Positions 17,780 to 27,524 of a DNA stretch of 30,140 nt are shown one piece after another. Each line of letters begins with the position of its first letter. Position 1 is the first letter of the stretch. The DNA comes from Isoetes engelmannii (Eukaryota; Streptophyta; Lycopodiopsida; Isoetales; Isoetaceae), in the NCBI GenBank assembly GCA_011763485.2, contig JAANSK020313707.1, forward strand, positions 1 to 30,140, given 5' to 3'. The notes below the pieces were generated by a model, which did no database searches, was not told the origin of the DNA, and worked only from the letters and a program-made list of their open reading frames with translations. Both the position numbers and the translations under genes were made by a program.

Positions 17780-18277
17780 TTACAGTGGCTTCAAGGACCA
17801 TGGCGGCTGCCAGACAACCTTTGTGACTGCTTCATCGGACATGGACCACCTTAATGGTTGAACGTTTGGTGCTGACTCCCTCTTAAACCAGGCCTTTGGC
17901 GCAACATAAAGTTTGTGAAAGGCCTCACGAGGAGGTGCTTCTTCAGCAATGGGCTGGTTGGTCCAACCAATTTCTAATCCTTGTTCTCGATTCCATTTGT
18001 ATGAGTCCGGGTCGAATACACTTCTTCCCCAGTCTCCATGAACGTGCACAAGAGCTCTCAATACCCTTAATGGCTCCCAAACTTCTTTCAGCAGAGGATC
18101 ATTCTCCTTTTCATAATACGTGCGCACGTACCCCATAAGCCCAGCAAGATGTTGTCCCGAGTACCCAAACCACACGTCGCCGTGAGATGTTGTCATCACC
18201 GTGAGATGTTGTCGTCGCCGTCGCCATTGTCGTGAGATGTCCCGATTATCCGAGTGACCCAGGTCTGCCAGGAACAT
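17780..18277 (-). CDS. Conserved tail frame of unknown function (right copy)
   Basis: This is a 165-codon open frame, uninterrupted, starting ATGTTCCTGGCAGACCTGGG. After a repeat-prone Arg/Gln-rich start it reads VWFGYSGQHLAGLMGYV, YYEKENDPLLKEVWEPLRVL, HVHGDWGRSVFDPDSYKWNR, QGLEIGWTNQPIAEEAPPRE and ends PPWSLKPL. Compared with the left copy, changes are mainly conservative (Y/F, E/K, H/D). The N-terminal part contains a duplicated ATCTCACGGTGATG-like unit that alters the frame relative to the left arm. I do not recognise the family. It may be a separate small protein or the last exon of the fusion gene. Confidence 0.55.
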   Translation of the reverse strand: MFLADLGHSDNRDISRQWRRRRQHLTVMTTSHGDVWFGYSGQHLAGLMGYVRTYYEKENDPLLKEVWEPLRVLRALVHVHGDWGRSVFDPDSYKWNREQGLEIGWTNQPIAEEAPPREAFHKLYVAPKAWFKRESAPNVQPLRWSMSDEAVTKVVWQPPWSLKPL

Positions 18278-18299
18278 GACAATCGGTTTGGGTCATACA

Positions 18300-18350
18300 A
18301 TAACATAGCCTAGGCCGACTTTCTCGACTCGCAAGTCGAGAAAGTCGGGA
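18300..18350. repeat. Single palindrome between phosphatase exon and tail frame (right)
   Basis: CTTTCTCGACTCGCAAGTCG (18318-18343), flanked by GGCCGA / TCGGGATGCC, forms a hairpin of about 46 bp. The left arm lacks it at this place (12529-12606), so it was gained on the right or lost on the left after the arms separated. Confidence 0.8.
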
Positions 18351-18434
18351 TGCCTATTTTGAAATTCAATTGCACATTATATACATCATTCACAACATTA
18401 TGTAGAAAAATCATACCCACACATCAGCACACAT

Positions 18435-19989
18435 CTATAAATCAGCTCCATCATCGTAGTATCTGTCGTCCATTGCTTTCATGATGAAACTGTTTTCATC
18501 GTCCACCACATGGAGCTCCGAATGTAGCCGCAAAACATCTAACACAAGTCGAGAGAACCGGCACTCGGCCAACACTGGCGCCAATTTATGTGCGAACCAC
18601 TTATCCGTTTGGAACTCATTTGGTGAATATGTGGGAGCAACTATAAGGTTTTCTCCATTGTGATAGCACTTGTAAGGGCTATCGTCAATGATGACGGTGG
18701 CTAATACTTGATGCACCTCGGCCGGATTGGAATTTTGTGTATCGGACCTGTGGTTCCATCAGTGCTGATCTTCCCCCAGGATGGCACATTCTCCATAAAC
18801 TTCCCTCCCCTCCACATTTCCAGATTCTCATTGGAGACCATAAACTTGTCCACGTATATATTTTCATTATTCCACCACTTCTCGAAAACAACACTGGGAC
18901 ACCTGGAAAGACAATGTTGGCAAAGCTTGATGTTCTGGGTAGACCCACTTTGCACTCGCCCTCGATCTCGTATATGGCAAACAGTATCCTCTTGCTGTAG
19001 TTAATGTCATCTGCCCATTGGGATACGGCAGAAGTATGATTGCCAGGCATACAGAAGACAAGGAAGCTTAATGTGTCAAGAACTATCATGTCCACACAGG
19101 TCTTTGACCATTGCTCCAGATCCGCCTTGTCATAGAAGAGGGTCAGGTCTTCGATCATGTTCATGACGAACATGGCCACTGTTCCAGCAGCTAACTCTAG
19201 TCTACCAAACCCTTTGTGACCCAAGGTGACCATGTAAGGTGGGGTGCTTGAATCTGCATTGAACATCACACCACCAAAACCCAGCCTACGCTTAAGAAGT
19301 GCTTGAGCACGTTCTGGGAATGGCTCTGTCTTGACATTCTGCTTAAGCTTTGTCATTATGTATGACGTGCAGAGTCGCCTCAACTCTTTCATGACTTCAT
19401 CATCAAGCCTGCATCTTTTTTTGTAGTGATCAAAACTTTTTTCTTCATGACAAGCCACATTGCAGAAATTTGAGATGCCTTCTTGCAGTGCACGATTCCT
19501 TTTTAGAACAATGGCATAATCCTTTGCATCCTGCATCTTCGAGGACCTCATTTTTCTCAGCAAGATGGTGCCATCAAGTATTTTGCTCTGTAGGTCTTTT
19601 GTCTCTGCATCTGTCAGACCCATTATCCTCTTCATGAAGGCCTTTTCAAACAATTTTGGATCTGGCTTCTGCGGCAGCTCACCGTTGCTGTCCTTCAACA
19701 ACCCCTTTTGCCATGCAGACCATATATCTTTCCAACCTTGTCAGACATCTTCATTACACAAGATTAGGTCATACTGATTAGACAAACATTCTCTTACTTT
19801 TCTAGTTTTCTTCTTTCCTTCCTCCTCGTCTGCATCATCATGTTGCTGACCCTCTAGGAGCACGTACCTGCACACAGGCTCTCGAACACTTTCCATTGCT
19901 CTGATGGGGCCCTGTTGCCTTTAGGTCTTTGCGGAGAATCCAATGCCTTCCATTGCTGTCTGGCATGGATTATCTGGTCGGGGTATGGG
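18435..19989 (-). pseudogene. Fusion gene, methyltransferase-like exon joined to end of phosphatase exon (right copy)
   Basis: Exon 3 begins at 19989 after TGATTCCACAG. Its start matches the left copy (PYPDQIIHARQQWKAL), and it reads through the position of the left copy's stop (LTDAETKDLQSKILDGTILL). The methyltransferase-like part has MFNADSSTPPYMVTLGHKGF and continues to about 18890, where the frame shifts; IYVDKFMVSNENLEMW and PSWGKISTDGTTGPIHKI follow in another frame. At about 18714 the sequence jumps from the RPRCIKY segment straight into TVIIDDSPYKCYHNGENLIV of the phosphatase. Compared with the left arm about 1.1 kb is missing: methyltransferase motif I, the acidic linker, the intron and HAD motifs I-III. 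This copy cannot encode a working phosphatase. Confidence 0.7.
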
Positions 19990-20109
19990 CTGTGGAATCA
20001 GAATTGGAGTTAGTATATCAAAGACACTACAAGCAAACAAGGAAGAAATAAAAAATGGCCCCTTTCTAGTTCCCAACATAAAGTCGGGTCTCCATCTCCA
20101 GCCGAACTG

Positions 20110-21320
20110 CTTCTTTTGGCTGCTTTCTTGACTCGCGAGTCGAGAAAGCAGTCCATAGAATCAGTTTGGCTGGAGATGGAGACTTTCTTGACTCGCGAGT
20201 CGAGAAAGTTACATCTTATGAAAACTATAAAGAAATAAAAACATTTAACAATCCCAAGATAGACTAGCTTTCTCGACTCGCGTGTCGAGAAAGTCCCCAT
20301 CCCCAGCCAAATCGCTTCTTTGGGTTGCTTTCTCGACTCGCGAGTCGAGAAAGAAGCCAAAGGTACTGTTTTGGCTGCATATGGGTACTTTCTCGACGGC
20401 GGCATTTGCTTTGAAATGGCATCCCCTCGAGTATGGTATCGAGCATTTAGCCATTTCTTTGCAGCTTAATATTATGTCCCTGAGTTTAGTATCAGTGCTA
20501 CTCACAGAATCTAATCTTAGATTTTGCACCCTTAACATCCTTCCATTGAAGGTTTCATCAATGCAGGAATTAAATTTCCCTATTTTCCTTGTCACATAGC
20601 CCCCTTGAATATGTTCTCTTATTTTTGTTTTGAAACTAGAAGATATTTGAGGAGGACGATATGACAAGCAAAGTAGAGAAAGTGAACTTGTACATTGATG
20701 AGACATTCAATAGAAGAGTCCTTGATTTAAGAGTTGCAAGTCGAGAAAGTCTCCATCTCCAGCCAACCCTATTGATTTGTGCTGCTTTCTCGCCTCACGA
20801 GTCGAGAAAGTCCCCATCCCCAGTGAAACCACTTCTTTGGGTTGCTTTCTTGACTCGCAAGCCAAAAAAGCAGCCCAAATCAATAGGGTTGGCTGGAGAT
20901 GGAGATTTTCTCAACTCGAGAGTCGAGAAAGCAGCCCAAAGAAGTGGTTTAGCTGGGGATGGGGACTTTCTTGACTCGCGAGTCGAGAAAGCTACATCTG
21001 ATGAAAACTATAAAGAAATAAAAACATTTAGCAATCCCAAGATAGACTAGCTTTCTCGACTCGCGAGTCGAGAAAGTCCCCATCCCTAGCCAAAGTGCTT
21101 CTTTGGGCTGCTTTCTCGACTCGCGAGTCGAGAAAGAAGCCAAAAGTGCTGTTTTGGCTGCGGAAGGGAACTTTCTCGACTCGCGAGTCGAGAAAGTCTC
21201 CATCTGCAACCAAACCGCTTCTTTGGGCTGCTTTCTTGACTCGCGAGTCGAGAAAGAAGCCAAAAGTACTATTTTGGCTGGGGAAGGGGACTTTCTCGAC
21301 TCTGGAGTCGAGAAAGCCAT
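20110..21320. repeat. 60-bp-period palindrome arrays in the ParB-MTase intron (right)
   Basis: About fourteen palindrome copies lie in runs. Two are near 20123-20208 and two near 20269-20354, followed by a half copy at 20390. Four degenerate or good copies occur at about 20784-20992, and five lie at exactly 60-bp steps from about 21051 to 21316. Spacers are again inverted copies of a CCCCATCC(C/T)CAGCCAAA ... TTGGGCTGCTTT sequence. The arms share the core and the period, but the spacers within each arm resemble each other more than they resemble the other arm, so local homogenisation is likely. Confidence 0.9.
20430..20745. repeat. Large imperfect fold-back inside the intron (right)
   Basis: This is the counterpart of the left fold-back. 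GCATTTAGCCATTTCTTTGC, CCTGAGTTTAGTATCAGTGC and GGTTTCATCAATGCAGGAAT occupy one half. Inverted equivalents (TACATTGATGAGACATTCAA, TTGAGGAGGACGATATGACA) sit in the other, with the centre near 20625. It splits the 60-bp palindrome array in two. Confidence 0.6.
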
Positions 21321-21354
21321 CTAATGAAAACTAGAAAGGAATATCGAACAATAT

Positions 21355-22671
21355 TTGATATAGCTGGCACTTGCTGCTATGGTGTTTTGACAGTGGCTTA
21401 TACTTGTCAATTCTAGTGTTGGCGTGTCTGCAGACAATACTCTGCACTCCCGCTTTCCATACAAGTCTTTGATCCTTTGCGGTACTTCTTTTTCATTCTG
21501 CACCACTTGGGCTGCTCTCACCGAGTGTTGTCCATCAACCACCCAGAATCTAACCTCATTTCCCTTCAAGTCATTCTCCGAACTCCAGGGGAGCAAGTCA
21601 CCAGTGCCTTTGTGAAATGGAATTACATCAGCTGGCATTAGATCGACCACGGGATGGCGTACCATAAGATTCAGTATCTCCAGCATGTGCGCCACATTGA
21701 ACTCCCTGTGATTGAATAAAACAGCACTGCCAGTGCATACCTTTAGCTTTCTGATGTCGATCTTTAATTTATGGCTGATCCCTAGCCGGGTAGTACTGTG
21801 CTAATCTTTCCATTTTCTGGGCACCCTTCTGCACGAGCTTCATTTGTGCGTTTGCATCTAATAATTGTGAGTCCTCCATACCTTCCTCTTTTGCCTCTGA
21901 GTCCTCATCATCAGTGTTATTCTGGTCACTGTTCTCCCTATCGTGGTCTGTGTTATACGTAACTATCTCCATATTCTTATTGACACTGGAGTGCTTCAGA
22001 CTCTTCAATATAGCAGATGTGAAAACTCCAGTGTTGAAGAGCTTTTCACGCACTCTGGATATCTCCATTCCAAGTTCTCTTGATGTAAGCATGCCATTCT
22101 CCCTCATGGCCTCGACATCCTTCCACCCGAGATTCTGGCAATTCACAGGCGCAACCTTCTTGACGGTCCCCTTAGCTTTGTTCATCGAAGACGATGAATA
22201 ATTTAGGACTGACAATTTCTTGGTATGGTAAAATCTTCCTTTTTGAATATCCTCGATGTGCAAAGTCTGGTGCTTCTCATCAGGCGCAGCCACCTATAAA
22301 ACAACACCAACCTTTCTGTATTTGTCTGAGGATCCATTCTTGTCCCGACACCAGAAGAACAAATCCTTCTCCTTGCCGGATACCCCAACTTCCACATACC
22401 ACCAACACTTGCCGGATACCCCAACTTCCACATACCACCAACACTTGGCCGGGGCTTGAAGCTGCTCCTTTTGCAATCCAGAAATCACAAAAAAAGGGGT
22501 GCACCCCATGATCACTAGATCATCCCCCCGGAATCTTGGCAAAATCAAGAGTCAAGGATGAATTTGTCTGAGAAATTATTGGGATCACTCACTGGAAGAC
22601 TTAGTGATGGCCTTCTGTCTTTTTGATTGCCCCGATCCTCCAGCTTCACCTGCATTTCTCTTGGTCGCCAT
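21355..22671 (-). pseudogene. Fusion gene exons 1-2, ParB-like part (right copy)
   Basis: Exon 1 is 22671-22593 (79 nt, the same length as the left: MATKRNAGEAGGSGQSKRQK), with a GTGAGT donor. Exon 2 (about 22534-21355) keeps the N-terminal region, an acidic linker and the ParB-like part: DVIPFHKGTGDLLPW, EVRFWVVDGQHSVRAAQVVQ, ECRVLSADTPTLE. A tandem copy of CWWYVEVGVSGK (36 bp, about 22376-22447) is inserted relative to the left arm. A stop interrupts near 22295, the frame changes near 21770, and the donor at the exon end reads CAAAT instead of CAGGT, so normal splicing is doubtful. The ParB signature itself is unchanged from the left copy. Confidence 0.65.
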
Positions 22672-23195
22672 GCTCGCAGATTGGGTCCGGCGCTCCGATT
22701 TGCTTCTCCTTTGAAGACTGCATTCGAAGAATTGAAGATAGAACCCTAAACCCTAAAACCCTTTCTTTAAAATTTAAATTAGTTCATCATTGCCTTTACG
22801 TGAGTGGTTGAATCATACAATACGGACGACTTTAGCCCGCCAGAAATTAAAAGATGGATTAGAGATGAAGATAGAACCCTAAACCCTAAAACACTTTTTT
22901 TTAAATTTTAAATTAGTTCATCCATGCCTTCACGCGACTGGTTAAGTGGTACAATACGGACGACTCCAGCCCGCCAGAATTTAAAATTCTCAATGAAAAG
23001 GCACGAAACAACCCGCTCAAATTCAAAAATCCGCTATGAAAAAACAAGAATTCAAATGCCATTCATTTTGCATTCTAAGGCACTCAAGACAGGAGTTGGA
23101 GGCGATGAGAGACCAGAGCGCTTGGTTTCCATAGCCACTGTTCCTTCGAAACAAGGGCGATTCTTGGACGTGAGCTCATTCCGAAGGCACTAACG
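22672..23195. promoter_or_regulatory. Bidirectional promoter with duplicated telo-box modules (right)
   Basis: AGAACCCTAAACCCTAAAAC occurs twice (about 22740 and 22874), each followed by TTAAATTAGTTCATC, then a (T/C)ACG(T/C)GA(G/C)TGGTT segment, AATACGGACGACT and AGCCCGCCAGAA. Spacing and order match the left promoter. Retention of both modules in both arms suggests functional importance or a pre-existing duplication. Confidence 0.55.
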
Positions 23196-23504
23196 ATGGC
23201 GCCCACTAGCTGTGAGTACTCCTGAACGGAGGTGGTGATTATAGTTTTTTATGACTAAAATAGGCTAGTCTTTCCTGCAGTGGATTTGCTTGATGCCTGA
23301 GGAACCAAGGTAGCAGTGGGGTATGAGCTTGAATACAATGGGGTGTTGCATGGCAGTGCGATGGAGGAAGGATGGGCAAGAATAGCGTTGACTGATGTTG
23401 TTTGCCACGATGCGCCATTGATGCCACCATCGGAGGAGGCGAGAATGTTGGGAGAGGCTTCCGTCTCTATGATTCAATGGGATCAAGAGTTTTTGCGAAC
23501 ACAG
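23196..23504 (+). pseudogene. Two-exon DUF8039-like gene (right copy)
   Basis: Exon 1 (23196-23211, 16 nt) and exon 2 (23281-23504, 224 nt) are identical in length to the left copy, with conserved GTGAGT donor and CTGCAG acceptor. Exon 2 reads GTKVAVGYELEYNGVLHGSA, MEEGWARIALTDVVCHDAPL, then LGEASVSMIQWDQEFL. A stop occurs early in exon 2 where the left has Arg, and the exon ends ACACAG|GTTATT, so the further exon would follow as on the left but is not recognised. Most differences from the left copy are conservative. Confidence 0.6.
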
Positions 23505-23591
23505 GTTATTGTTGCTGCTCATAAATTACTGGATTGATCAATTAATCAAGAATCAAGCCTCCAATGGTGCCCTCTTCTCCATTTGGGAGTC

Positions 23592-23673
23592 AGCAAAGTG
23601 CAAATAATATGTATGCTTGCTCCTACTGACGTACTCTTCGAAAGGGGCATGTATGCATATCATTGGCACCTCG
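23592..23673 (+). other. Hairpin downstream of DUF8039-like gene (right)
   Basis: GTGCAAATAATATGTATGC (near 23599) pairs with GCATGTATGCATATCATTGGC (near 23647) around a short loop. It matches the left hairpin in position and sequence, with compensating or tolerated stem changes. From 23674 to 23884 I see no gene. Confidence 0.45.
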
Positions 23674-23884
23674 TAGTTTTCCAGTTGAACTAGAGGACTG
23701 ATTTCAAGAAATTCCGTTTATGTTTCGTTACTGAAGGATAATTTAGGCATTTTGTCTTCATTGTCACTTCATTTGTATTATGTGACTTAAGGTGGTCGAA
23801 GTGTATGAAGGAAGCAAGCAAGGCTATGCTTCATCATGGAGGGGTGGTGGGTTTAGGGTATGCTTCATCATGGAGGGCCATATG

Positions 23885-24085
23885 TAATGTGCTTTCTTGA
23901 CTCGCGAGTCGAGAAGAGTGCTTTTTGAGGGAGTCGAGAAAGAATGTTACCGTTTTGAGAAGGTCTGCCAATGCCTGCTTTCTTGACTCACGAGTTGAGA
24001 AGAGTGCTTTTTCATGGACCCTAAAAGACGACAACATGGGCCATATGTAATGTGCTTTCTCGACTCGCGAGTCGAGAAGAGCTTC
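23885..24085. repeat. Three palindrome copies near the coiled-coil 3' end (right)
   Basis: Copies at about 23892, 23978 and 24055 are CTTTC(T/C)(T/C)GACTC(G/A)CGAG-type, embedded in two related segments that share GGGCCATATGTAATGTGCTT (23876 and 24040) and AGAGTGCTTTTT. This is a local duplication carrying the palindrome with it. Confidence 0.8.
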
Positions 24086-24170
24086 TCATGGAGCAATGAT
24101 ATCGAACTAAAGGAAATCAATGAAAAGCGTATTACATTGAAAGGCCATTCAATTTTAGAATGGAGGCCAA

Positions 24171-24608
24171 TTAGTTTGTCTCCCTCTCTGTTTGGTTATG
24201 AAGATCTTCGACTAACTTTTGAAGCTCTTCATTCTGAGCCCTCAGCATACGATTTTCAGAATCCATTCTGATCATTTGATGGATGTTGTTTTCAAGCTGA
24301 TCGGACAAGGTGGCCTGTCTTCTTGCTATGGCCATTCCTTCAGACGCCAGATTTACTATGGCCCTGCTTTCAGTAATAGCCTGCATATTGGCCACTCTTC
24401 TTGCTATGGCCATTGCTTCAGAAGCTAGATTTACTATGGCCCTACGCTCATCATTACTAGCCTACATATGATCCAAGTATTGTAGTGGAAGTGAAGTGGG
24501 TGTCACTGGAATTGAAGGTGTTGCTGCTGATTGAACTTCTGGTCGTATTTGGGTAAAGCCTACCACGGAGTTCTGCTCACCTATTGGATGGTTTGGGAAG
24601 CCAGACAT
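24171..24608 (-). pseudogene. Coiled-coil protein gene (right copy)
   Basis: This is homologous to 5572-6003. After a TTCTTGTTTTAG acceptor it begins MSGFPNHPIGEQNSVVGFTQ, has one in-frame stop about residue 49, then the duplicated unit RAIVNLASEAMAIARR / RAIVNLASEGMAIARR and the coiled-coil end MLRAQNEELQKLVEDLHNQ. The two internal units are more alike here than in the left copy. An exon with the same leader lies upstream at 25180-24779. Confidence 0.6.
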
Positions 24609-24778
24609 CTAAAACAAGAATGAAAACAAGAGTGAAATGTCTAAAAATGGTAGACAAAATTGAAATGATGGAGTACAGAAATGAAAAGTGCAGAAGAAAA
24701 CTGTGCCAGGCGCGAGTTTTTATTCATATTGAGAAAATGTTTTACATCTAGAAACGCGCCGGACACGCTTTCGTGAAC

Positions 24779-25180
24779 TCAAAGAAAATAGGAATGCCAA
24801 AGACCAGCATCATCAGCCAAATAACGTGTCAACTGCTTCGTATACCATTCTGAGATGACGCCATCATACCATTGATTAGGTACCCGAAGTCTGTAAAGCA
24901 ATGCAGTTCGACGACTGATGCCCTCTTCAATTGCTTTCTCAAATCGGTTATTTGGTATGAGGGCGATCAACAACATGACAATTCTTAACATTCCTGTCAA
25001 GCGAGTGAAGCTTTCCATAGGCCTTTCCATTATCGAGGCACGAGGCTTGGCCACCTCTTCTTTTAAGCTACTTAGTGCCTGAAAGAGAACTAAATGGTAG
25101 ACGGTCCATCTAGCCTTGTCATCCGGCTTAGAAGACGTGGAGTTCTGCTCACCTACTGGATGGTTTGGGAAGCCAGACAT
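24779..25180 (-). CDS. Unrecognised 133-residue frame sharing the coiled-coil leader (right only)
   Basis: It begins after the same GTTTTAG acceptor with MSGFPNHPVGEQNS, then diverges completely: TSSKPDDKARWTVYHLVLFQ, a helical region SFTRLTGMLRIVMLLIALIP that may be a hydrophobic helix, FEKAIEEGISRRTALLYRLR, and QLTRYLADDAGLWHSYFL. I do not recognise the family. Downstream of it the intron-like segment preceding the coiled-coil copy is repeated, so the 5' part of the exon appears duplicated with a new body. Upstream donor 27369 could splice to either exon. No left-arm equivalent is present. Confidence 0.45.
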   Translation of the reverse strand: MSGFPNHPVGEQNSTSSKPDDKARWTVYHLVLFQALSSLKEEVAKPRASIMERPMESFTRLTGMLRIVMLLIALIPNNRFEKAIEEGISRRTALLYRLRVPNQWYDGVISEWYTKQLTRYLADDAGLWHSYFL

Positions 25181-25359
25181 CTAAAACAAGGAAAAATAAA
25201 TAAAAATGTGTAGAAATATAAGATAGAATTGAAATGATGGAGTGCAGAAATGAAAATTGCAGAAGAAAAATGCAGCAGGCATGAGTTTGTGTTCATGTTC
25301 CTTAGGTTTAGGGTTCAAGACTACTTGACTTAGGTTTAGGTTTACGTTTCAAGCGAACT

Positions 25360-25945
25360 CCACTTCTCGACTCGCGAGTCGAGAAAGCCTGCTCTATGTC
25401 CAAGATGACTAGGCCTTCTACTGATAACTTTCTCAAATAGCCTGCTCTATGTCCGAGTCGACTAGGCCTCCTACTGCTAACTTTCTCGATTCGCGATTCA
25501 AGAAGTGAAGAGTTGCTTTTCAGGGAACCTTCAAAAACCATAGGATTTTAATCTTGAAAGCACCTTGAGTTCCGTACCTCTATTCCCTCCTCTCCGAGTA
25601 ATGGAGCCTAGTGTGTGAACTAGGCCACATTAAACCAGAGAGGAGGGGAATAAAAGATTGGGAATTGATGATGCTTTCAATATGATAGTCCATAGTCCTT
25701 GGCAGGACCCTCGTAGAAAGCAAGGCAACTCTTGACTGCTCGACTCGCGAGTCGAGAAAGCCTGTTCTATGTCTGAGTCGAGGGCATGCTAATGCTTGCT
25801 TTCTCGACTCGCGAGTCGAGAAGAGATGCCCTTTCATGGAGCCTTCAAATACCATAGCAGTTTCGGCTTCAAAGGAACATCAGTTGCCCCTCGTATCAAG
25901 TAGGGCAACTCTTGACTTCTCGACTCGCGAGTCGAGAAAGCCTGT
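25360..25945. repeat. Palindrome cluster (right)
   Basis: Palindrome copies lie at about 25363, 25482 (degenerate), 25737, 25799 and 25917, with repeated flanks AAAGCCTG(T/C)TCTATGTC and GAGTCGA(G/C)(T/G)AGGC. The segment is the counterpart of 5200-5500, greatly expanded. Confidence 0.8.
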
Positions 25946-26004
25946 TCTATGTCCTTGTACGGGTGGATTGGGTATGCTTCCTCATTGTAGAGAGTCACCC
26001 CGTA

Positions 26005-26850
26005 GTCCATATTCTCGACTCGCAAGTCGGGAATAAGGACTATCAGCAAACAGGAACTCTCGACTCGCCAATTTTTCACTCGCTCTTTTTCGAGCTTAGC
26101 CCACCATTGCTTATGTGAGGTGCAACTGTGGTACGCATACTTGGATTCCAATTATGCACACTGGAGTTATTCCCCACACATGCAACGGGTGGGTTAATCT
26201 CGAAAAAGAGCAAATGATGAACTCGACTTGTCGACTCGCGAGTCAAGAAAGCCCTGGTAGTCATTCTCTACTCGCCAATTTTTCAGTCACTCTTGCGCGA
26301 GCTTCACCATCCATTGCTTATGTGAGGTGCAACTCTGGTACGCATACTTGGATTCCAATTATGCACACCGGAGTTACTCCCCACACACGCAGTGGATGGC
26401 TTAAGTTCGAACACGAGCGAATGAAAAATTCGGTTGGAGACAACTCTGAGTCTTGACTCCCTGTTCACAATGGCAATATCCCTATTCTCGACTCGCGAGT
26501 CGAAAAACCTTGAATGTTTTACTGGAGGTGTGGAAGATTGTGTGCCTTCCTGACCCACGAGTCGAGAAAGCCTGGCCAGGGCGAGTGTTATTCTCAACTC
26601 GCGAGTCGAGAATAAGGACTACCAGGGCGATAGTTATTCTCGACTCGTGAGTCAAAAATAACACTCACCCTGGTAGTACTTATTCTCAACTCGTGAGTCG
26701 AGAATATGGACTACCAGGGCGAGTTTAGGGTTTAGGGATATCCTGCAAACTAATTTTTATGTTGGCCATGCTGTAGTCCTTATTCTCGACTTGCGAGTCG
26801 AGAATAAGGACTACAGCATGACCAACATAAAAGTCAGTTTGAAGGATATA
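26005..26850. repeat. Palindrome cluster, ATTCTCGACTCGCGAGTCG type (right)
   Basis: Copies are at about 26010, 26225, 26484, 26548, 26592, 26636, 26681 and 26780. The last is the centre of a palindrome of about 90 bp with arms CATGCTGTAGTCCTTATTCT / AGAATAAGGACTACAGCATG, the same flank as in the left cluster. Between 26851 and 27190 I see no gene or clear repeat. Confidence 0.85.
26065..26432 (+). repeat. Tandem duplication of about 165 bp (right only)
   Basis: Two copies, about 26065-26220 and 26275-26430, share CCATTGCTTATGTGAGGTGC, GGTACGCATACTTGGATTCC and CCCCACACA. Each copy has partly inverted ends (TTTTTCGAGCTTAGCCCACC against GGTGGGTTAATCTCGAAAAA), so each is itself a fold-back. Nothing like it is seen on the left. 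Confidence 0.75.
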
Positions 26851-27368
26851 GAACATACCTTCCACATATCCATACGGTTATTCTCCTAGCTCACCATTTC
26901 AGTCCAAATCCATTCCTACATAAAAGTAAAAAAAAAAAACCAAACAAGTTTGATCTTTTCCTTCCTCCACATCTTCAATCCTTTCTGCTAGCAGGAAAGA
27001 GCAAGAGAAATTGTCCTGAAGCAGCAAACAAGAACTAAACTAAGGCAGCCCAACCCTGACCAACCCATATCTTGAAAGAAAGGGCCTTCAAAGCATACAG
27101 AAAGAGGAAAGAGGAAGGGTTGTTGGAAGCATACAGAGTGGTATGTCATACAGACTGGCAATCAGCATTACCAACACAAGCCTTGAAGGCAATCAACATT
27201 ACCAACTAAACTAAACTAAAGAAAAGAAAACTAAATAAATAAATCAGATGAAATCAAATGAATAAATCAGCAGATATATGAATAAATAAAAACTAACTAG
27301 AGAAATCAGCATGCACATACATGAGTAAATGAATAAATGAAGAAATATAGATAAAGGAAGAAAAATAC

Positions 27369-27520
27369 CTCTTTGAAGGCGCTAAAGGACAGCAGTTATG
27401 GCGCCAGCAACAACGGAGAGGTCGAAATCAAGGTCGGAGGTCGGAGGTTGGAGGCCGAGGTAGAGATGGTCGAATGCCCCTTCGATTTCTGGAGCCATTA
27501 TGGCTGGTGTGCGCCACATC
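27369..27520 (-). other. Putative non-coding first exon of the coiled-coil gene (right)
   Basis: It matches 3471-3708: CCAGCCATAATGGCTCC, then GGGGCATTCGACC, and the end AGCGCCTTCAAAGAG|GTATTT. The middle is replaced by CTCCGACC units instead of CTCGACTCG units. Splice function is inferred from conservation. Confidence 0.4.
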
Positions 27521-27524
27521 AGCA

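Noticed and set aside
20010-21334. Further overlapping ORFs through the right-arm palindromes
   Set aside because: Same reason: repeated LDSRVEK / STRESRK strings in opposite frames, with no independent conservation.
22740-22890. Interstitial telomere from CCCTAAACCCTAAA
   Set aside because: Only two tandem units at each place, in ordered promoter modules; a telo-box explanation fits better.
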